Source of the DNA: an uncultured Phaeodactylibacter sp.
GTDB taxonomy: Bacteria > Bacteroidota > Bacteroidia > Chitinophagales > Saprospiraceae
Reading direction: 5' to 3'
Length of the DNA: 37,458 nt
Assembly (NCBI GenBank): GCA_913057245.1
Contig: CAJXNH010000035.1
Location: forward strand, 1 to 37,458
Under the pieces are notes generated by a model. The model saw only the letters and a list, made by a program, of their open reading frames with translations, was not told the DNA's origin and ran no database searches. Below, piece by piece: positions 32,570 through 37,458 of the stretch (positions are counted from its first letter, which is position 1; every line of letters starts with the position of its first letter). The position numbers were made by a program, and so were the translations under genes.

Positions 32570-33307
32570 CTACCCCTGCTCTATCGCCCCTTCCGGGTCC
32601 AGTAAATAGGCAATGCCGAGCAGGATAGCAAAAATAAAGGCAAGCATAAGAATAGAAAGGACTGCATTTAACAATACCCGGTACCAGGCGCTGTCTTCGG
32701 GGCTAAACACTCGTGCACTCCAAAGAAATACTGCACCAAAGAACCAGAAAGGCAAAGACCCCAGCTCTATGCCAAAGAGCAGGTAGAGCATATCGTAAAG
32801 CAGCGTGAACAGGATAGCCCAAAGTGCAAAAAGATAGATAGCGGCAGTGAAATGCTCCGGGAAACTATGCTTTTGCCGATAGTAGACAGCAGCTGTGGAG
32901 AGGCCCAGCATCGGGATCATCAGCAGGAACAGGAATAGCTGAGGCGAAAGGAACGACTTTAGGGAATCAGAAACCCCATTCACGTTCACCGTGATGCCCA
33001 GGATTTCCTGGTTGACCAAAGCCAGGTGAAGACCGAAAACGAAGAGCATGTACACCACCAGCTGGCTGGGCGACAAATAGTACCCCCGGAACCCAGACCA
33101 GTAGTTGTTGACGATGTAGCGGGGATTGGCCAGTAATTGCCGGAAAGTGCCCAGCAGGGAGCGCTCCGGCAGCAGCAGGCCTGATAGCCAGCCACCAATC
33201 ACATCCCACGTATTGACGCGCCGGCAAAGGTAGCGCTGCCCGCAGGAGGAGCAGTAATCGCCCTGTAGTTTGGTTTGGCAGATGGTGCAGGTGGTTGAAG
33301 CAGACAT
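32570..33307 (-). CDS. DUF3667 membrane protein with N-terminal zinc ribbon
   Basis: A 245-residue protein with an N-terminal Cys4 zinc ribbon (CTICQTKLQGDYCSSCGQ, Cys7, 10, 18, 21), then a conserved-looking amphipathic region (RSLLGTFRQLLANPRYIVNNY, broken here at the family pattern) and five or so transmembrane helices (about 83-100, 121-140, 155-175, 180-200, 213-235). This is the DUF3667 arrangement common in Bacteroidota. Function is unknown. It converges on the UbiD gene with 7 bases between stops and is divergent from cysM. Confidence 0.88.
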   Translation of the reverse strand: MSASTTCTICQTKLQGDYCSSCGQRYLCRRVNTWDVIGGWLSGLLLPERSLLGTFRQLLANPRYIVNNYWSGFRGYYLSPSQLVVYMLFVFGLHLALVNQEILGITVNVNGVSDSLKSFLSPQLFLFLLMIPMLGLSTAAVYYRQKHSFPEHFTAAIYLFALWAILFTLLYDMLYLLFGIELGSLPFWFFGAVFLWSARVFSPEDSAWYRVLLNAVLSILMLAFIFAILLGIAYLLDPEGAIEQG

Positions 33308-33462
33308 ATTCGAGCTTTGAGCTATGAAGTTAAGGCTTTTTTGAGCGTGGGATTCATTTTTGACTATTTTGATCGTAAAACTTTAGCGGGTGCAAGTCCA
33401 ACCCAAATATCGAAAAGATCGTTATCTAAAACCATAAGTAACCTCAAGATAAAACTCAAGCC

Positions 33463-34347
33463 ATGTCCTCCATACTTCAACTTGTAGGCAATACCCCTCT
33501 GGTAGAAATCAAGAATATCATTAACAAACCGGGCGTGCGCGTCTTTGGGAAGCTCGAAGGGCAAAATCCGGGCGGCAGTGTGAAAGACCGGGCGGCTTAC
33601 GGCATGATTAAGGGAGCCGTAGACCGGGGAGACCTGAAGCCGGGTATGAAACTGGTGGAAGCCACGAGTGGGAATACAGGCATTGCGTTGGCGATGATCG
33701 CCCGGAGCTTTGGCATTGAAATCACCCTCCTTATGCCGGATACCGCTACTGCAGAACGGGCACAGGCTATGCGGGCCTACGGGGCAGAGGTGATACTTAC
33801 CCCGGGTGAGCAAGGTGGGATTGAATACTCCAGGCAAGTGGCAGAAGACATGGTGGCTGAAGGTGGTTATTTCATGCTCAACCAGTTTGCGAACCCTGAC
33901 AACTGGGGCGCCCACTACCATACCACCGGCCCGGAAATATGGAGAGATACCAAAGAGCAGGTCACCCACTTCGTTTCCAGCATGGGCACGACCGGCACCA
34001 TTATGGGCACTTCCCGCTTTTTGAAAGAACGGAATCCGGATGTACAGATCGTAGGCGTACAGCCAACCGATGGCTCCAGCATACCGGGTATCCGTCGATG
34101 GTCACCCGAGTTTTTGCCCAAAATTTACGACCCGGAGCGGGTAGACCAGATCATTGATGTCTCCCAGGACGATGCGCAGGCTATGATGCGCAGGCTGGCA
34201 CAGGAAGAAGCCATCTTTTCCGGCATGAGCAGCGGAGGAGCAGTCACTGCGGCTGCCCGGCTCGCGGAAACCCTCGATGAGGGCCTTATCGTCTGCATCA
34301 TTTGCGACCGGGGCGACCGTTATCTTTCCTCCGGTATTTTTGAGTGA
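33463..34347 (+). CDS. cysM: Cysteine synthase CysM (O-acetylserine sulfhydrylase B)
   Basis: A 294-residue PLP enzyme making cysteine from O-acetylserine and sulfide (or thiosulfate). PLP lysine is Lys41 in NPGGSVKDRAA; the substrate loop is TSGNTGIALA (about 68-77), the phosphate-binding loop is SSMGTTGTIMG (about 174-184) and the C-terminal end is CDRGDRYLSSGIF. The deviation V-K-D-R-A-A and the length fit CysM better than CysK. Its stop lies 28 bases inside the convergent sensor kinase gene. A TAnnTTTG-like box (TATTTTGA) is seen about 90 bases upstream but is one base off consensus. Confidence 0.93.
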   Translation: MSSILQLVGNTPLVEIKNIINKPGVRVFGKLEGQNPGGSVKDRAAYGMIKGAVDRGDLKPGMKLVEATSGNTGIALAMIARSFGIEITLLMPDTATAERAQAMRAYGAEVILTPGEQGGIEYSRQVAEDMVAEGGYFMLNQFANPDNWGAHYHTTGPEIWRDTKEQVTHFVSSMGTTGTIMGTSRFLKERNPDVQIVGVQPTDGSSIPGIRRWSPEFLPKIYDPERVDQIIDVSQDDAQAMMRRLAQEEAIFSGMSSGGAVTAAARLAETLDEGLIVCIICDRGDRYLSSGIFE

Positions 34348-36389
34348 TGGTGCTGCAAGTCGTGCTGGGCTTTACCGACTACGCTTAAAAGCTTGTGGCA
34401 GGCTGATTGCAGAGCAGTCCAGTCAGGAGGGCTTTCTTTGGTCATCCGTTCTATCCTGGCGCAGGCTTTTTCCTGTTGTTTTAGCCCGAGCATGGACAAG
34501 CTGGGCTTGAATTTGTGGACGACGCTGTAGAGCGCTTCTGCCTGCCGGCCATGCAGGTTTCCTTCCACCTGTTGGATCATCTCAGGGATTTCTTTTAGGA
34601 AGGTCTGAATCATATCCTGGATAAACGCCTCATCGCCACCGCTCATCGCGTGCAGATACGAAAGGGCAATTTGTTCTGCCGGAGACTCTTCTGCCTGTGG
34701 GGCATGATCTTCTTCGCCCTGCGGAGCCGAATCTTCGAGCCATTTGAGCATTACCCGTTTCAGAAGGTCCGGAGCGAAGGGCTTCGGAACAAAATCATTC
34801 ATGCCGGAAGCCAGCCCGTGGTTGCGCTCTTCCAGGAGGGCGGCTGCGGTGAGGGCCACGATGGGTGTCTTTTTGTTTTTGCCGACCACCCGGATGCGTT
34901 TTACCGCCTCCAGGCCATCCATTTTCGGCATGTGGATATCCATCAGAATGATGTCGTACTTTTTGTGCGAACAGCGGCGTATGGCTTCCAGCCCATCAGG
35001 GACGATTTCGGCTTCGCAGTCAAACTTTTCAAGAATGCGCTCCACCAGTTTCTGGTTCATCCGGTTGTCTTCAGCTACCAGTACGTTGATGCCTGACAGC
35101 TTGTTTTGTCCGGCTGGCGTTGAAGAAACCGGTGCTGTGGCGACCTGCTTTTGAACCGGCAGAGTCAGCTCAATGGTGAATACTGATCCTGCACCCGGCT
35201 TACTTTCAACAGAAATAACCCCATCCATAAGGGCCAGCAATTTGCGGACGATGGATAAGCCCAGCCCTGTGCCGGCATGCCCCTGTCCAACCGCTTTGCG
35301 GCCTTGCTTAAACTGATCGAAAATATGTGGCAGATGCTCCGCTTCAATGCCCTGCCCGGTATCGCCTACTTTTATTTGCAGGTCCGCTTTGTCCCCCCGC
35401 TGACTGAGCAGGCGTACGGATAAATTGATGGTGCCCGATTCAGTGAATTTGCTGGCATTGTTGAGCAGGTTGTTCATGACCTGCTGCAAACGCATGGAAT
35501 CGCCGATAAAGGAAGTGCCTTCCGGTAAATTTTGCTCATACAGGACCTGTACCGGTTTATCTTTAATGCGTAGTTGCCAAGACTGATGCAACCCACTAAA
35601 CAAGCCGTGCAGATCGAAAGGTTTGGGGTCCAGCACCACTTCTCCCGCTTCGATTTTGGAAGCATCGAGGATGTTGTTGATGAGGTCCATGAGGTTGTCA
35701 GAAGCAAACCGCATAACGTTGAGGTACTCCTGCTGATGGCTGTCCAGGTTGGTGTCACGCAATAAGTGGACCATGCCCAGCATCGCATTCATAGGCGTGC
35801 GTATCTCGTGGCTGACATTGGCCAGGAACTGTTGCTGGGCACGCCGGGCAACTTCTGCCTCTTCCTGAGCAACTTTGCGCTGACGCGTTTCCTCTCGCAG
35901 CCGCTCATGCGCCATACAGCCTTCGATGGCCACAGCGAATTTCCTGAGCACCGGCCTCAGCTGCCGGAGTGACTGGCCTGACAGCGCCGCCTCGGAAGCG
36001 CCCTGAAGGAGCATAAAAGCACCGGGGCCGAGTAACACCAGAGCCACGTAACCTTTTCTAATCTGATTGACTTCCAAAAAATCTGGGAAAGGAGCCTTTT
36101 CAGCAGGCCAGACCTGTACAGCATCCTGATCTAAAGCTGCTATGATCGGATCCGAAGCGGATAGCTTAACCATGGCGGCTTTGCAAGCCGGGCGGGCGCA
36201 CAGCAGCTGGTAACCATCAGGCTGTTTTTGGAGCCCCTGCTCCGCCACCCATACCGCACCGTAAGCGAGGTTGCGGCGGGCAAGTAAGACCGAGAGGAAT
36301 TGCTCACAATTGAAATAGGCATCAAGGCCCGCCCCAATGGACAGCGACAATTCGTACAGGTCGGATATTTCGCGAACGATCTTATCCAT
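34320..36389 (-). CDS. Hybrid sensor histidine kinase with receiver and HPt domains
   Basis: A 689-residue multi-domain phosphorelay protein. Residues about 8-165 look like a GAF-type sensor domain without transmembrane segments. The HisKA box has His194 (NVSHEIRTPMNAML); the ATPase has N-box NNLLNNASKF (about 306-315), DTGQGIEAEHL (about 343-353) and GTGLGLSIV (about 373-381). The receiver has Glu440-Asp441 (VAEDN), phosphoacceptor Asp484 (ILMDIHMPKMDG) and Lys536 (VPKPF). The HPt domain has His625 (VVHKFKPSLSMLG). All sites are intact, so a complete His-Asp-His relay in one protein is likely. It follows the FIST gene on the same strand by 126 bases, and FIST proteins often partner with signal transduction kinases, so the pair probably senses a common cytoplasmic ligand. 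Confidence 0.95.
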   Translation of the reverse strand: MDKIVREISDLYELSLSIGAGLDAYFNCEQFLSVLLARRNLAYGAVWVAEQGLQKQPDGYQLLCARPACKAAMVKLSASDPIIAALDQDAVQVWPAEKAPFPDFLEVNQIRKGYVALVLLGPGAFMLLQGASEAALSGQSLRQLRPVLRKFAVAIEGCMAHERLREETRQRKVAQEEAEVARRAQQQFLANVSHEIRTPMNAMLGMVHLLRDTNLDSHQQEYLNVMRFASDNLMDLINNILDASKIEAGEVVLDPKPFDLHGLFSGLHQSWQLRIKDKPVQVLYEQNLPEGTSFIGDSMRLQQVMNNLLNNASKFTESGTINLSVRLLSQRGDKADLQIKVGDTGQGIEAEHLPHIFDQFKQGRKAVGQGHAGTGLGLSIVRKLLALMDGVISVESKPGAGSVFTIELTLPVQKQVATAPVSSTPAGQNKLSGINVLVAEDNRMNQKLVERILEKFDCEAEIVPDGLEAIRRCSHKKYDIILMDIHMPKMDGLEAVKRIRVVGKNKKTPIVALTAAALLEERNHGLASGMNDFVPKPFAPDLLKRVMLKWLEDSAPQGEEDHAPQAEESPAEQIALSYLHAMSGGDEAFIQDMIQTFLKEIPEMIQQVEGNLHGRQAEALYSVVHKFKPSLSMLGLKQQEKACARIERMTKESPPDWTALQSACHKLLSVVGKAQHDLQHHHSKIPEER

Positions 36390-36515
36390 GTCAGTAAGTG
36401 TTGTTGTTCAAGGCACCTGCCCACAGGCCAACGCATTGGCTTGTGTTCAGTGTGCTATTTTAGTGTTTGTGTTTGTCTGTTGGGTATTAAGGTGTTCTCA
36501 AAAAAGCTAAAAGGC

Positions 36516-37313
36516 TCAGTAAAGCGACCCTATAACGATCGTTTTGTTGAAAAATTCCAAATAGCCCTCTCCGTAAGAGGAGATTTCGCCTAAGCTAAGC
36601 ATGCCCTGCGGGCTAACTTCGGAACGCAACGCTTTGATGCGTTTATTGATTTCTTCTAATTCTTCTTCGTGCCGGTCTTCCAAAAATAAAGCTCTTGAAA
36701 CGCAGTCAACGACCATAGTATGCCGCACAGTCACCTCCCCGCCAGACTGTATTAGCGTTTCTTCCACTGCTTCGGCTGCTACCTTGATCAGGTTTTCGGG
36801 TACGCCCTTCATAATATTGAGCACTGTATTCTCCGGTACTTCTCCGACGCAGACCAGGTCTCCCTCACCGTTTACAGCTATCGGGTCCCTGATTACTTCC
36901 TCGGCATCCGACTTTGAAATCCCGAAAGGATAGCATTTGGCAATTTCGAAGAAGTTGTCTTTTGTAAGGGCATGTCCACTATCGCGCTCAACGTAGTTTT
37001 TGTAGACCTTGAACGCTTCTTCCCAGTTGAGTTCGCAGATAGTATTCCGGGAAGTCCGGGTAGCGACCACAGGTCCTGCCAGCCTTTTCCAGCCATGCTT
37101 AACGCCCAGGTGCGTATCATAATCGAGTAAGGCAATGACAGCTGCGTCCTGTAACAATCCGTTAGCAGTGATCAGGCAGGGCTGCTGTTGTAAGGAAATG
37201 GAGCCGGCACCGCCACCAATAAAATTCACCCGGTCACCGAGCCGGTCGTAAAGCCCGGAAAGAAAATGAGCAATATTCGACATTAGCCCATCAATCATAA
37301 TCCACGCTGTCAC
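36516..37313 (-). CDS. FIST-domain protein, 5' truncated
   Basis: A 265-residue product from a GTG at 37313; the frame stays open 26 further codons up to a TAA at 37392-37394 but has no ATG. The visible part corresponds to the second half of FIST_N (about 1-95, with IMIDGLMSN, FIGGGAGSISL and KHGWKRLAGPVVATR) and FIST_C (about 105-265: CYPFGISKSDAEEVIRDPIA, VVDCVSRALFL, MLSLGEISSYGEGYLEFFNKT). A full FIST protein is about 380-400 residues, so about 100 N-terminal residues are missing. FIST is a sensory input domain thought to bind small ligands. The gene could be a decayed copy, or a short but functional sensor for the kinase downstream. Interruption by the hairpin sequence at 37401-37431 is a possible cause. 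Confidence 0.75.
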   Translation of the reverse strand: MTAWIMIDGLMSNIAHFLSGLYDRLGDRVNFIGGGAGSISLQQQPCLITANGLLQDAAVIALLDYDTHLGVKHGWKRLAGPVVATRTSRNTICELNWEEAFKVYKNYVERDSGHALTKDNFFEIAKCYPFGISKSDAEEVIRDPIAVNGEGDLVCVGEVPENTVLNIMKGVPENLIKVAAEAVEETLIQSGGEVTVRHTMVVDCVSRALFLEDRHEEELEEINKRIKALRSEVSPQGMLSLGEISSYGEGYLEFFNKTIVIGSLY

Positions 37314-37400
37314 TGGCTTTTCCCGGCCTGATAAAACCTGCTCAAAATCGGGCCATTCGTAATCCGGGTTATTAAGTCCGGTCGTAACTATTTAGGTGTG

Positions 37401-37431
37401 GGTTCCTGCGGCAGCGTAGCTGCGAAGGAAC
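37401..37431. repeat. Hairpin at window edge (GTTCC...GGAAC)
   Basis: GTTCC (37402-37406) pairs with GGAAC (37427-37431) and GCAGC (37411-37415) pairs with GCTGC (37419-37423) around GTA, with internal loops in between. It is immediately upstream of the point where the FIST reading frame stops (37392-37394). The following G/C-rich sequence continues beyond the window. It may be part of a dispersed repeat; only one copy is visible here. Confidence 0.55.
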
Positions 37432-37458
37432 GACTCGCCCCGCCAAGCGTTGAGCAAC

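Noticed and set aside
1..37458. tRNA, rRNA or riboswitch genes
   Set aside because: No cloverleaf with a GTTCRA arm, rRNA-like sequence or known riboswitch core was recognised in the gaps by reading.

Overview
The window looks like a chromosomal segment of an aerobic, menaquinone-using Bacteroidota bacterium. A Saprospiria/Lewinella-like member is my best guess. The evidence is the Bacteroidota-style order of alternative complex III (actABCDEF) followed by a cytochrome c oxidase operon, several Bacteroidota-typical families (DUF3667, the CPMCRM small protein, PorT-like barrels), and a candidate TAnnTTTG-type promoter. No rRNA, tRNA or CRISPR array was seen.

Layout. Positions 1-2,760 form an accessory patch: two AT-rich small membrane-protein genes, one of them a detached homologue of the C-terminal part of cytochrome oxidase subunit I, then a tyrosine recombinase with an unusual duplicated N-terminal module and helically phased CCGTY repeats upstream of it. 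Positions 2,797-7,404 hold cell-envelope genes (a small lipoprotein, an SH3 protein, a DUF4190-like protein, a tandem pair of paralogous beta-barrels, a third barrel) and a small zinc-finger protein. Positions 7,548-11,150 carry a large membrane-anchored propeller protein, a DUF423 protein and a PorT-like barrel, closed by a strong bidirectional terminator.

Positions 11,224-28,700 (all minus strand) are the respiratory core. In transcription order they are actA-B-C-D-E-F, coxB, coxA, ctaB, two coxC paralogues and a subunit IV gene, then a perfect-stem terminator, then a SCO-like protein without cysteines, a DUF420 protein with a canonical EF-hand loop, and a 90-residue CPMCRM membrane protein. 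Together these would oxidise menaquinol, pass electrons through c hemes to CuA/heme a/heme a3-CuB, and build the oxidase. Both actA and coxB are preceded by the same TTTAGA-N5-TCTAAA palindrome and by a shared 13-mer, so the two halves of the chain probably share a regulator.

Positions 28,823-37,458 hold thyA, a START-domain protein, a UbiD-family decarboxylase (possibly menaquinone synthesis), a DUF3667 protein, cysM, a hybrid sensor kinase with HPt domain and, upstream of the kinase, a FIST-domain gene that appears to lack its N-terminal part next to a hairpin-bearing sequence at the window edge.

Best leads: the shared respiratory operator, the detached subunit-I-like protein in the recombinase patch, the cysteine-free SCO paralogue beside an EF-hand DUF420 protein, the His-rich inserts spread over several respiratory subunits, and the truncated FIST gene.
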